DNA from: Euzebya sp051004735
GTDB taxonomy: Bacteria; Actinomycetota; Nitriliruptoria; Euzebyales; Euzebyaceae
DNA length: 64,000 nucleotides
Direction: 5' to 3'
Assembly: GCA_051004735.1 (NCBI GenBank)
Contig: JBPCKA010000028.1
Coordinates: forward strand, 1 to 64,000
Shown here: positions 22,864-31,303 of the stretch, piece by piece
Position numbering within the stretch: the stretch's first letter is position 1
Layout of the letters: each line of letters opens with the position of its first letter
Notes under the pieces: generated by a model
Told to the model about the DNA's origin: nothing
Databases searched by the model: none
What the model saw: only the letters and a program-made list of their open reading frames with translations
Translations under genes and position numbers: made by a program

Positions 22864-24179
22864 GGACCACCTCTGTGGGGCCGGGCGACGTTGTCGCTGA
22901 TCGTCGGCTGATCGAACTGCTGGGCACCGGCGGGGAAGGTGAGGTGTGGGAAGCCCGGCGGGCCGACGGCAGCCACTGCGCCCTCAAACTGGTACGGCCC
23001 GAGGTGCTGCCAGACCCCGAGGAAGTGCGCCGCCGTGGCCGCTGGCTGGTCCGCATCGATCACCCCTCGCTGGTCAGGGTCAGCCGCGGAGGGCGGTTCA
23101 CGACAGGTCCGCTGGCTGGATGGGGCTTTGTCGAGATGGATCTGGTCGCCGGCCCTTCACTGCAGGGCGTGGGGCCGGTCCCCGACGCCCTCTCGCGGCT
23201 TGAGGGCATCGCGGAAGCATTGGACCTGCTGCACGCCGGCGCGTGGTCTGACGGCGTGCCCCTGATCCACCGCGATGTCAAGCCCGGCAACCTCATCGCC
23301 GCCGGAGGGGGGTTGGTGCTGGTTGACCCCTCGACCATGCGAGGGTTGGACACCAGCGATCTGACACGCGTCGGCACGCCGGCCTACCTGGCTCCCGAGG
23401 TGATGACCGGGCGGTTCGGCCCCCTGGTTGACGTCTACTCACTGGCAGCGACCGCCGCGGCCCTGATCACCGGTGCCAGGGGGCAGGCAGTGTTCCCGGT
23501 GCTAGAACGGCCGTGGGACCACGTGCTGCCCGAAGGGGTCTGCGCCGCTCTGCAGACCGACCCGTCCCGGCGACCGGGCACGTGTGCCGCGGTGATCGCA
23601 GGCCGACCAACGATCGTGAGTGCCCCCACCGATCACGACGAACTTGGGCCTTACGAACCAGGCACGCTTCCGTCTGTGACCACTGGACCGGCCTGGGCCC
23701 TACCCGTCCTGGCCGCCGTCACGCTGATCCCCGCGCTGACCTGGGCGGTCGGGCAAAGCCGACCCTCACTGTTGGGATCCGACGCGGTCCTGGGGGCGGC
23801 GGTTGCAGCCTTGGTTCTGCATCTGGCCGTCCACCTTATGACTGGCCGGGCGGCAGTCGGGTTGCTGGCTCCGCCGTGGGCGTGGGGTGACTTGTTGGCC
23901 GGCCGTGGCACCTGGCCGGACAAACGCACGTCCTGGCTGGCCGATGTCAGCGCAGGCACCGTGGTGCTGGCCATTGCGGCTGTCGCGGGGTGTGTCGTCG
24001 GTGGTCTGCCCTCTGCGGCCGTGCCAGGGGTCGTGGCTGCCGCTGTGCTGCTGCTGGTGGTGTGGCAACGACTGTCCCGTGTGCACCGCCGAATGGCATG
24101 GGCACCCGTGTGGACACTGACCCTTCCCGTGCGACTGCTGGGATCCCTTCCCCGACTGGTGTTCAGCGGCAGCCGCTGA
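22860..24179 (+). CDS. Ser/Thr kinase-like membrane protein coupled to thrS
   Basis: 439 residues; GTG overlaps the thrS stop by 4 nt. Kinase-like domain ~10-255: glycine loop GTGGEGEVWEA, lysine in CALKLVRPEV, catalytic loop HRDVKPGNLIA (~137) and activation segment GTPAYLAPEVMTG. The metal-binding DFG is replaced by LVDPSTM: the Asp is kept but Phe-Gly is changed, so activity may be reduced. Four hydrophobic segments fill the C-terminal half, for example ALPVLAAVTLIPALTWAVG and VSAGTVVLAIAAVAGCVVGG. No sensor domain outside. Tight coupling to a tRNA synthetase suggests a joint role, which is unproven. Confidence 0.8.
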   Translation: MRTTSVGPGDVVADRRLIELLGTGGEGEVWEARRADGSHCALKLVRPEVLPDPEEVRRRGRWLVRIDHPSLVRVSRGGRFTTGPLAGWGFVEMDLVAGPSLQGVGPVPDALSRLEGIAEALDLLHAGAWSDGVPLIHRDVKPGNLIAAGGGLVLVDPSTMRGLDTSDLTRVGTPAYLAPEVMTGRFGPLVDVYSLAATAAALITGARGQAVFPVLERPWDHVLPEGVCAALQTDPSRRPGTCAAVIAGRPTIVSAPTDHDELGPYEPGTLPSVTTGPAWALPVLAAVTLIPALTWAVGQSRPSLLGSDAVLGAAVAALVLHLAVHLMTGRAAVGLLAPPWAWGDLLAGRGTWPDKRTSWLADVSAGTVVLAIAAVAGCVVGGLPSAAVPGVVAAAVLLLVVWQRLSRVHRRMAWAPVWTLTLPVRLLGSLPRLVFSGSR

Positions 24180-24232
24180 AGCGTGACCGACACACATCAT
24201 CGGCGGGCGTGGGGACCAACGAGGAGCTTGTG

Positions 24233-24238
24233 TAGGCT
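24233..24238 (+). promoter_or_regulatory. Putative -10 box (TAGGCT) of folD
   Basis: TAGGCT, 7-nt spacer, ATG at 24246, no Shine-Dalgarno sequence: leaderless layout. Confidence 0.5.
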
Positions 24239-24245
24239 GCCAGGC

Positions 24246-25109
24246 ATGAGCGCGGAACTGATCGATGGCAGGGCAGTGGCAGCAACGATTCGGCAGCGGA
24301 TCGCCGCCGAAGTCGAGGAACTGACCGCTCGGGGGATCGTGCCGGGTCTGGCTGCCCTGGTCGTGGGCGAGGACCCTGCCAGCCACGTGTATGTGGGCAT
24401 GAAGGAGAAGGCCTGCGCGGCGGTCGGCATGGTGTCGTTGGGCGCTCGGCTACCCGCCGACATCGACCAGGCGACCCTCAATGCCGAGATCGACACGTTG
24501 AATAGCGACCCGGCCGTCAGCGGGATCATCGTCCAGATGCCCCTTCCCGCCCACCTGGACGAGATCGCGGCGCAGGACCGGATCGCGCCGGCCAAGGACG
24601 TCGATGGGCTGCACCCCCACAGCCAGGGACAGCTGATGCGAGGGGTCCCGACGTTCGTCCCGGCCACGCCCCTGGGATGCAAGGTGCTGCTGGAGCACCA
24701 CGACGTGCCACTGAAGGGTGCCCATGTCGTCGTGGTCGGCCGCTCGACACTGGTCGGTCGCCCGCTGGGGATGCTCCTTGGGATCAAGGGGACCGACGCG
24801 ACGGTGACGATGTGCCACTCCCGCACCACCGACCTGGCAGCCCACACCCAACGGGCCGACATCGTGATCATGGCTGCCGGCGTGCCCCGGATGCTGACCG
24901 ACGACATGATCCGCCCCAGCGCGGTGGTGCTCGATGTCGGGATCACCCGTGACACCGACGGAAAGTTGGTCGGCGACGTCGATTTCGATCAGGTGGCGCA
25001 GAAGGCCAGCCTGATCACACCGGTCCCCGGTGGGGTCGGCCCGATGACGGTGGCGATGCTGCTGCATAACACGGTGCGGGCGGCGGTGGCCTTGCACGAC
25101 GATGCCTGA
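24246..25109 (+). CDS. folD: Methylene-THF dehydrogenase / methenyl-THF cyclohydrolase
   Basis: Interconverts 5,10-methylene-THF and 10-formyl-THF with NADP, feeding PurN and PurH. 287 residues. Catalytic Lys in SHVYVGMKEKACAAVGM, the Asp-Gly block KDVDGLHPHSQGQL, PATPLGCKVLLEHHDVP, NADP loop VVVVGRSTLVGRPLGMLL, and PGGVGPMTVAMLL. The first Tyr-Val-x3-K signature and the Asp in DVD are present, so both activities are expected. ATG fixed by the promoter spacing. A methyltransferase follows after 8 nt. Confidence 0.95.
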   Translation: MSAELIDGRAVAATIRQRIAAEVEELTARGIVPGLAALVVGEDPASHVYVGMKEKACAAVGMVSLGARLPADIDQATLNAEIDTLNSDPAVSGIIVQMPLPAHLDEIAAQDRIAPAKDVDGLHPHSQGQLMRGVPTFVPATPLGCKVLLEHHDVPLKGAHVVVVGRSTLVGRPLGMLLGIKGTDATVTMCHSRTTDLAAHTQRADIVIMAAGVPRMLTDDMIRPSAVVLDVGITRDTDGKLVGDVDFDQVAQKASLITPVPGGVGPMTVAMLLHNTVRAAVALHDDA

Positions 25110-25117
25110 GGGCAACG

Positions 25118-25933
25118 ATGATGTCTGAGGACACTGGACCCGAGCCCCAGGGCCGCTACCTGCACGGGCATGCCGAACCGGTCCTACGGTCACATCGCTG
25201 GCGGACAGCCGACAACTCCGCCGCCTACCTCATGCCCCATCTGGCCGAGGGGCAGGAGATCCTGGATGTCGGCTGCGGCCCGGCGACGATCACCATGGAC
25301 CTGGGCCGGCGGTTCCCCGGATCCACCATCATGGGAATTGACCCCTCCGCCGAGGTGCTGGCTGGCGTGACCGACCTGCCAGGAAACGTGACCCTGACCC
25401 AAGGTGACATCTTCCATCAGACCTTCCCGGATGACCGTTTCGACGTGGTCCATGCCCATCAGGTGCTCCAGCACCTAGGCGATCCGGTCGGGGCGTTGCG
25501 GCAGATGCGTCGGGTGTGTCGGCCCGGCGGCATCGTGGCCGTGCGCGATGCCGACTACGGGGCCATGACCTGGGCGCCGTCAAGCCCACAGCTGACACAG
25601 TGGCAACAGACCTACCGGGCCGCAGCCAGGGCCGGCGGGCATGACCCCGACGCCGGTCGCCATCTGCTGGGCTGGGTGCAATCCGCCGACTTCACCGACA
25701 TCACGGCCACCGCCGGTGTGTGGTGTTTTTCCACAGTCGCGGACCGCGCATGGTGGGCCGGGTTGTGGGCGGATCGGGTCAGCGCCCCGGAATCCCGACT
25801 GCATCAGACGCTGCGCCGTGACGGCATGGACGATGATGCGCTGCAGGACATGGCCCGCGCGTGGCACGAGTGGGCCCTCGCGCCCGATGGCTGGTTCGCC
25901 GTCCTGCACGGCCAGATCATCGCCCGGGCCTGA
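25118..25933 (+). CDS. Class I SAM-dependent methyltransferase (UbiE/MenG-like fold)
   Basis: 271 residues. The SAM site is ILDVGCGPATITMDLGRRF (motif I, ~45-63), with the acidic residue in TIMGIDPSAEVL, the second motif NVTLTQGDIFHQTFPDDRFD, and HAHQVLQHLGDPVGALRQM with RPGGIVAVRDADYG. The C-terminal part carries aromatic residues that would bind a small substrate. Downstream of folD with 8 nt gap. ATGATG start; either codon could be used. The substrate cannot be told from sequence. Confidence 0.85.
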   Translation: MMSEDTGPEPQGRYLHGHAEPVLRSHRWRTADNSAAYLMPHLAEGQEILDVGCGPATITMDLGRRFPGSTIMGIDPSAEVLAGVTDLPGNVTLTQGDIFHQTFPDDRFDVVHAHQVLQHLGDPVGALRQMRRVCRPGGIVAVRDADYGAMTWAPSSPQLTQWQQTYRAAARAGGHDPDAGRHLLGWVQSADFTDITATAGVWCFSTVADRAWWAGLWADRVSAPESRLHQTLRRDGMDDDALQDMARAWHEWALAPDGWFAVLHGQIIARA

Positions 25934-25943
25934 GGTCGGCGGA

Positions 25944-27029
25944 CTATGCCCCGGTGGTTTCCGTAGCGGGTACGTCACGCAGGGCATAGGGACGGCGCAT
26001 GCCGATGCCATGCAGCCGGACCGGGCGGATTCGGCGGAGTTTGAACCCCTCGTCCAGATGGTCCTTCAGAGCATCGGAGACCAGGACGCTGTTTCGCCGC
26101 GCCAGGTCGGTCAGACGGGCGGCCTCGTTGACCGGTGTGCCGAAGTAGTCCCCTCCTCGCATGAGGACCGGCCCGGCGGCCATCCCGCCCTTGATCGGGG
26201 CATAGCCCAGGGCCTGGTCATCATCCTGGATCTCCTGGACCAGCCAGAACAAGCCCCGCGCCAGAGCACCCGCGTCCAGACTGATGAACATCCCGGCGTC
26301 CCCCAGGAACTTGACCAGCTGGACCTGCGGATGCTCCTCGGCCATGGACTGGCAGCTGTGCTCGAAGGCGTTCAGGACCTCAACCAGCCCGGTCGGGTCG
26401 ATCCGCCCCGACAGGGAGGTGTAGCCGACGACGTCGACGAACCCGACGGCGAGGTCCAGCGTCTCTGTGTCATCCCGTAGCGCCCGCACCACCATGTCTG
26501 AGGTCAGCAGGCTGAGGATCACCCGGCGGTAGCTCTGGCCGATCAGGTCGGTGGAAATGTCCAGCAGCGGGCGGGACACCTCATCCAGCCGGATGGCCAG
26601 CTGGACCGGGTCGGGAATCTGCTCCCTGGCGGTTCGCAGTACCAACTGCTCCATCGTGCCCAACGTCCTCATGGCCATGGTTCGCAGCATCGGGATGTCG
26701 CCCCGGATCTGTTCCAAGAAGGCCTGTTCGGGCAGGACCTGCAGCAGTCGACCGAACAACGACAACTGGCGGATCTCGGTCTCGGAGTACCGCTGACCGT
26801 CCCTGATGCCAGCCATGCGTTCGATGCTCAACACGATCGACTCGTCGACGCCTGACCGTGCGGCCGCCTCGGCTCGGCTGAACTTGCGGGCCCCGCCCAA
26901 CAGGTGGTCCAGCAGGGCCAAGGTCACGCGGTCGGTGTCGACGGCCTTGGTGGCGGCCTCAACCGACATGCCCAGCCGGAACAACCGTCGGATCTGATAC
27001 GCACGATCGGGATCACGTTCTACAGCCAC
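25944..27029 (-). CDS. Class III adenylate/guanylate cyclase with an Rv1264-like N-domain
   Basis: 361 residues, soluble. Residues 1-~185 are helical and contain a MerR-like front (MSVEAATKAVDTDRVTLALL) and helices resembling the pH-sensing autoinhibitory domain of mycobacterial Rv1264. The catalytic domain (~190-345) has the first metal Asp in VGFVDVVGYTSLSG, the base-recognising Lys and second Asp in QLVKFLGDAGMFI, and the Asn and Arg of the transition state in GTPVNEAARLTDL. The residues for a homodimeric cyclase are therefore all present. The Lys favours ATP as substrate. Regulation by acid is inference from the family. GTG start. Confidence 0.8.
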   Translation of the reverse strand: MAVERDPDRAYQIRRLFRLGMSVEAATKAVDTDRVTLALLDHLLGGARKFSRAEAAARSGVDESIVLSIERMAGIRDGQRYSETEIRQLSLFGRLLQVLPEQAFLEQIRGDIPMLRTMAMRTLGTMEQLVLRTAREQIPDPVQLAIRLDEVSRPLLDISTDLIGQSYRRVILSLLTSDMVVRALRDDTETLDLAVGFVDVVGYTSLSGRIDPTGLVEVLNAFEHSCQSMAEEHPQVQLVKFLGDAGMFISLDAGALARGLFWLVQEIQDDDQALGYAPIKGGMAAGPVLMRGGDYFGTPVNEAARLTDLARRNSVLVSDALKDHLDEGFKLRRIRPVRLHGIGMRRPYALRDVPATETTGA

Positions 27030-27050
27030 CGCAGTAGTGTGCCGTGCCCG

Positions 27051-27179
27051 CTACGCCATCCCCAATGCCCTGCGCAGCGCACTGGCCTGACGACGGGAAA
27101 CCTCCAGGCGTCCCGTATGACGGCGCCACCTCCGCTGGCCATGCAGGAACTGATTGAGGAGATACGCCTTCCGGGTAAG
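27051..27179 (-). pseudogene. C-terminal relic, possibly of a LytTR-type DNA-binding domain
   Basis: 42 codons bounded by stops, ending TGRLEVSRRQASALRRALGM followed by Ala and TAG. Ends of the form VSRR-x-A-x-x-LR-x-x-LG are typical of LytTR response regulators. There is no start and the upstream part is not protein-like, so this is a fragment. Confidence 0.35.
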
Positions 27180-27230
27180 TCAAGGGCAGAGATCGAGGGG
27201 GTGGCCCCCGCCGCCCACTGATGCCTATGG

Positions 27231-27270
27231 TGTGTCGGATCCCCAGGGTCCTCACCAGGGATCCGACACA
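27231..27270 (+). promoter_or_regulatory. Perfect 13-bp inverted repeat upstream of acsA
   Basis: TGTGTCGGATCCC (27231-27243) and GGGATCCGACACA (27258-27270) with a 14-nt loop. It ends 47 bp before the acsA start. It could be an operator, a leader hairpin, or a terminator for the region to the left. Confidence 0.6.
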
Positions 27271-27317
27271 TCGCCGGGCGACCCCGCAAGCCGACGCCGT
27301 GGAGGGCTGTCACCACA

Positions 27318-29279
27318 ATGAGCCAGAACCCCGCACTGGAGAACCTGTCCAGCGAGACCCGCACCTTCCCCCCCGCTGAGTCCTTCGTGGCGCAGGCGAA
27401 TGCGGCGTCCGCAGAGGTCTATGAACAGGCCGATGCCGATGTCGAGGAATGGTGGGCCTCCCATGCCGAAAAGCTGCGCTGGACCAAGAAGTGGGACACG
27501 GTGCTCGAGTGGGATCCTCCGCATTCCAAATGGTTCACCGGAGGGACTCTGAACGTCAGCGACAACTGCCTTGATCGACATGTCGAGGCGGGCCACGGCG
27601 ACAAGGTGGCCTACTACTGGGAGGGGGAACCAGTCGATGAGTCCCGCACCATCACCTACGCCCAACTGAAAGATGAGGTGTGCCAGTTCGCCAACGCCCT
27701 GAAGGCCAGAGGTATCGGCAAGGGCGATCGGGTGGCCATCTATCTGCCGATGATCCCCCAGTTGCCGGTCGCCATGCTGGCGTGCGCACGGATCGGGGCC
27801 ATCCACTCCGTGGTGTTCGCCGGGTTCAGCAGCCAATCATTGGCTGACCGCATCGACGATGCCGACGCCCGAATGGTGATCACCTCTGATGGGGCCAACC
27901 GGCGCGGCAAGCAGATTCTCTTGAAGGAGGCCGTTGACGAGGCCTTGGGCAAGGCCAGCGGTGGATCAGTGGAATCCGTGGTGGTGGTGAACCGAACGGA
28001 CTGCGACGTGCAGATGCAGGACGGCCGTGATGTCTGGTACCAGGAGGAAATCCAGGACCAGTCCACCGAGTGCCCTGCTGAGGAGATGGACGCTGAGGAC
28101 GTGCTGTACATCCTGTACACCTCTGGGACCACCGGCAAGCCCAAGGGAATCGTCCACACGACCGGGGGGTACCTGACCCAGATCACCGCCACGCACGACC
28201 TGACCTTTGACCACAAACCAGACACCGACATCTACTGGTGTGCCGCAGACATCGGTTGGGTGACGGGCCACTCCTACATCGTCTACGCGCCGCTGGCCAA
28301 CCTGGCCACCAGCATCATGTATGAGGGAACGCCGGACTTCCCCGACAAAGATCGCTTCTGGAGCATCGTGGCCAAGTACAAGGCCACCATCCTGTACACG
28401 GCCCCGACCGCGATCCGGGCCTTCATGAAGTGGGGGACTGAGTACCCCGACGGCCATGACCTGTCCTCCCTGCGAGTGCTTGGCACCGTCGGGGAACCCA
28501 TCAATCCCGAGGCGTGGATGTGGTATCACCGCCACATCGGTCATGAGCAGGCCCCGATCGTGGACACTTGGTGGCAGACCGAAACGGGCGGCCACATGAT
28601 CACGCCGTTGCCCGGCGTGACGGCCACCAAGCCGGGGTCGGCCATGCGGGCATTTCCCGGGATCAAAGCGGTCGTGGTCGATGACTCGGGCGCTGCGGTG
28701 GAGCCCGGACAGGGTGGCTACCTGACGATCCAGCACCCGTGGCCCTCGATGCTACGCACCATCTGGGGAGACGATGAGCGCTATCGCGACACCTACTGGT
28801 CGCGGTTCGGGCCCGACGTCTACTTCGCCGGGGACGGCGCCAAGGTGGACGACGACGGCGCCATCTGGCTGCTGGGGCGCGTCGATGACGTCATGAACAT
28901 CAGTGGACATCGGTTGTCGACCACCGAGGTCGAATCTGCGCTGGTGGATCACGACTCAGTGGCCGAATCGGCGGTGGTGGGCCGGGCCGACGATCTGACA
29001 GGACAGGCCATCAGTGCCTTCGTGACCCTCCGTGGTGGCTTTGAGGGGTCTGAAGAACTCGAGGCAGAGCTCAAGGCTCACGTCGCCGACCAGATCGGCA
29101 AGATCGCTCGTCCGGCGGAGATCTATTTCACCCCGGACCTGCCAAAGACCCGGTCCGGCAAGATCATGCGTCGACTGCTGAAGCAGATCGCCGAGGGAAC
29201 CGAGCTGGGCGACGCGACCACCTTGGCCAACCCCGACATCGTGGCGGCACTGCAGGACGCAGCCTCGGGCCGCAAGTAG
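27318..29279 (+). CDS. acsA: Acetyl-CoA synthetase (AMP-forming)
   Basis: Activates acetate to acetyl-CoA via acetyl-AMP. 653 residues, normal length. ATP/AMP site YTSGTTGKPKGIVHTTGGYL, aromatic core VDTWWQTETGGHMITPLPG with WQTETG, hinge SGHRLSTTEVESAL, and the Lys that is acetylated in other bacteria in PKTRSGKIMRRLLK at the end. ATG with GGAGGG 9 nt upstream. Monocistronic: a hairpin repeat with T-run follows. With SucCD, Mdh, Sdh and MutB it suggests growth on short acids. Confidence 0.95.
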   Translation: MSQNPALENLSSETRTFPPAESFVAQANAASAEVYEQADADVEEWWASHAEKLRWTKKWDTVLEWDPPHSKWFTGGTLNVSDNCLDRHVEAGHGDKVAYYWEGEPVDESRTITYAQLKDEVCQFANALKARGIGKGDRVAIYLPMIPQLPVAMLACARIGAIHSVVFAGFSSQSLADRIDDADARMVITSDGANRRGKQILLKEAVDEALGKASGGSVESVVVVNRTDCDVQMQDGRDVWYQEEIQDQSTECPAEEMDAEDVLYILYTSGTTGKPKGIVHTTGGYLTQITATHDLTFDHKPDTDIYWCAADIGWVTGHSYIVYAPLANLATSIMYEGTPDFPDKDRFWSIVAKYKATILYTAPTAIRAFMKWGTEYPDGHDLSSLRVLGTVGEPINPEAWMWYHRHIGHEQAPIVDTWWQTETGGHMITPLPGVTATKPGSAMRAFPGIKAVVVDDSGAAVEPGQGGYLTIQHPWPSMLRTIWGDDERYRDTYWSRFGPDVYFAGDGAKVDDDGAIWLLGRVDDVMNISGHRLSTTEVESALVDHDSVAESAVVGRADDLTGQAISAFVTLRGGFEGSEELEAELKAHVADQIGKIARPAEIYFTPDLPKTRSGKIMRRLLKQIAEGTELGDATTLANPDIVAALQDAASGRK

Positions 29280-29292
29280 CCCTCCCCAAATT

Positions 29293-29352
29293 CTCAGATC
29301 TGAGGGTTCGGGGTGCTTTTCCGGCCGATAGCTCAGATCTGAGGGTTCGGGG
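29293..29352. repeat. Two copies of a 21-bp palindrome-containing repeat after acsA
   Basis: CTCAGATCTGAGGGTTCGGGG at 29293-29313 and 29332-29352, period 39. The first 12 bases are a perfect palindrome. Copy 1 can extend its stem with CCCC before it and is followed by TGCTTTT, so it may terminate acsA. The double copy suggests a dispersed element. Confidence 0.65.
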
Positions 29353-29425
29353 GCAGGCCGTCATGGGTTGAGCGTGGGTCGACCGGGGCTACGGGACATG
29401 TCTTTGGACGGAGTGGCCCGACTGC

Positions 29426-30193
29426 CTATTCAATACCTACCGGCCGCCAATCGGCGGTGAACAGTTTGCGGCTGAGCACCAGGGTTATGACGCTGGCCGA
29501 CGTGGCGACTGCCCCCAGCACCAGATACATCACCACGACCTGCACCAGCACGGCGTCCAACGGATCGATCCCCGCCAGGATCAGCCCGACCATCGCGCCG
29601 GGCAACAGCACCAGGCCGGTTGATCGGGTGCGTTCGATCTGGGGGGACAATGCATCTCGCAGCACCAGTCGGACCAGGGGTTCGATCGCTTGCCCCGGTG
29701 ACAGCCCCAGTGCGAGAGCGGCCTCCAGTTGGCCGCGCTGGTCCTCGAAGCGGTCCGTCAGCGTGCGGGCGGCGACCACGGCGGCGGTCATCGAGTTACC
29801 GATCGCCATCCCTGCCAGCGGCACCAGCGTGCGGCCCTCAAGTGGGAACACCGCCAGTCCGAACAACACCCCGACCGTGACCAGGCCCGTGGCACCGAAC
29901 GCCAGCAGCGCCGCCAACAGGATCGAGGGTGCTGTCGGCACCCGTCGCCGCACTGTCCACGCGGCAAAACCGGTCATGACCCCGATCCACAGCCAGCTGA
30001 GGATCAGCGGCTGATCTGGATCAATGACGAAGAACAGGACCGTGCCGACCGCGAGCAGCTGCACCAGAGCCAATGCGGACGCCTCACCCAGCGCCCGAAC
30101 CAGACCCAGCCGGTAGCGCCACGAGATCAGCGCGGCGATCAGGACCAGGATCAGTGACGCTGCAACCCCCAGCGGTCCGACGTCACCTTCCAC
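29426..30193 (-). CDS. fetB: FetB-type ABC permease (UPF0014)
   Basis: 255 residues with seven hydrophobic segments. Family blocks are LVRALGEASALALVQLLAVG near the front, the conserved MAIGNSMTAAVVAARTL, and SPQIERTRSTGLVLLPGAMV in the cytoplasmic loop that meets the ATPase. FetAB exports iron in E. coli. The ATPase partner FetA is not adjacent, so it must be coded elsewhere or this is an orphan. GTG start at 30193 lies 8 nt after a TANNNT box. Confidence 0.85.
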   Translation of the reverse strand: MEGDVGPLGVAASLILVLIAALISWRYRLGLVRALGEASALALVQLLAVGTVLFFVIDPDQPLILSWLWIGVMTGFAAWTVRRRVPTAPSILLAALLAFGATGLVTVGVLFGLAVFPLEGRTLVPLAGMAIGNSMTAAVVAARTLTDRFEDQRGQLEAALALGLSPGQAIEPLVRLVLRDALSPQIERTRSTGLVLLPGAMVGLILAGIDPLDAVLVQVVVMYLVLGAVATSASVITLVLSRKLFTADWRPVGIE

Positions 30194-30201
30194 GCCGCGT
30201 C

Positions 30202-30207
30202 ACGCTA
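30202..30207 (-). promoter_or_regulatory. Putative -10 box (TAGCGT) of fetB
   Basis: TAGCGT on the minus strand, 8 nt before the GTG of fetB, no Shine-Dalgarno sequence: leaderless layout. Confidence 0.45.
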
Positions 30208-30310
30208 GCGCGCCCGCGACCCTCCCACCGGATCCGGCGTAGTCGCTACCATCTCGGGGCGCCTCCGCGCCTATCTATTCCGTGTCCACCACTGAACAAG
30301 GATGTGTCCT

Positions 30311-31303
30311 GTGCCCCGCGTGTTCTCCGGCATTCAGCCGACCGGTGACCCCCATCTGGGAAACTGGATCGGTGCCATCTCGCGATGGGCCGATCAGCAA
30401 CTGCCGGGTCACTTCTTCTGCATCGTGGACATGCACGCCATCACCTTCCCCAAGGACCCGGTGGAGTTGCGGACCAAGACCTTGGAACTGGCGATGTGGC
30501 TGTTCGCCGCCGGCATCGACCCCGACACCGCAACCCTGTTCGTGCAGTCCCACGTCCGCGAGCACTCTGAACTTGCCTGGATCCTGAACTGCACGACCCA
30601 GATGGGCGAACTCCAGCGCATGGTCCAGTTCAAGGAGAAGTCGCGCGGCGCCACCTCGGTCGGTGTCGGGGTGTTCACCTACCCGGTCTTGCAGGCTGCC
30701 GACATTCTGATGTATCACGCCGAGCAGGTGCCGGTGGGCGAGGATCAACGACAACACGTCGAGTTGACCCGCGACGTCGCCCACCGCTTCAACACCCGGT
30801 TCGGGGACACCTTCACGCTGCCCCAGGCGACCACCCCGGTCGCGGGGGCTCGGGTGATGGATCTGCAGAACCCACACGCCAAGATGTCAAAGTCCGCCGA
30901 GGGCGATGCCGGCACCATCATGCTGGTCGAAAGTGAGAAACGAACGGCGAAGAAGATCATGCGTGCCGTCACCGACTCGGGGTCGCAGGTCAGTGCCGGT
31001 CCGGACAAGCCGGGCGTCAGCAACCTGTTGGATCTGCTCAGCGCCGTGACCGGAACCGACCTCGACACGCTGCAGGCGCAGTTTGAGGGGAAGATGTACG
31101 GGGAGTTCAAGAAGGACGTGGCCGAAGCCGTGAACGCCTACCTGCACCCCGCCCGTTCGCGCTATGCAGAGTTGGCCAAGGACCCCGCCGAAGTGCAGCG
31201 GATGCTTGCGCGTGGTGCGGATCGCGCTCGCGAGGTGGCGGTGGACACCATGGCTGTAGTCCGGGAGAAGGTCGGCTTCTTGCCGACCGGCTTGTGCCCT
31301 TGA
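30311..31303 (+). CDS. trpS: Tryptophanyl-tRNA synthetase
   Basis: 330 residues from GTG 30311 (VPRVFSGIQPTG). AAGGA at 30297-30301 has proper 9-nt spacing to this GTG but directly abuts the ATG at 30302. The class I HIGH motif is GDPHLGNWIGA and the KMSKS motif is AKMSKSAEG. Other blocks: VDMHAITFPKDP, TYPVLQAADILMYHAEQVPV and GEDQRQHVELTRDVA (Trp pocket). The stop overlaps the ABC-F gene by 10 nt. Confidence 0.95.
   Translation: MPRVFSGIQPTGDPHLGNWIGAISRWADQQLPGHFFCIVDMHAITFPKDPVELRTKTLELAMWLFAAGIDPDTATLFVQSHVREHSELAWILNCTTQMGELQRMVQFKEKSRGATSVGVGVFTYPVLQAADILMYHAEQVPVGEDQRQHVELTRDVAHRFNTRFGDTFTLPQATTPVAGARVMDLQNPHAKMSKSAEGDAGTIMLVESEKRTAKKIMRAVTDSGSQVSAGPDKPGVSNLLDLLSAVTGTDLDTLQAQFEGKMYGEFKKDVAEAVNAYLHPARSRYAELAKDPAEVQRMLARGADRAREVAVDTMAVVREKVGFLPTGLCP

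Noticed and set aside
29330..29355. Possible tRNA T-arm (GGTTCGGGG)
   Set aside because: It belongs to a two-copy palindromic repeat and has no acceptor stem or anticodon arm around it.
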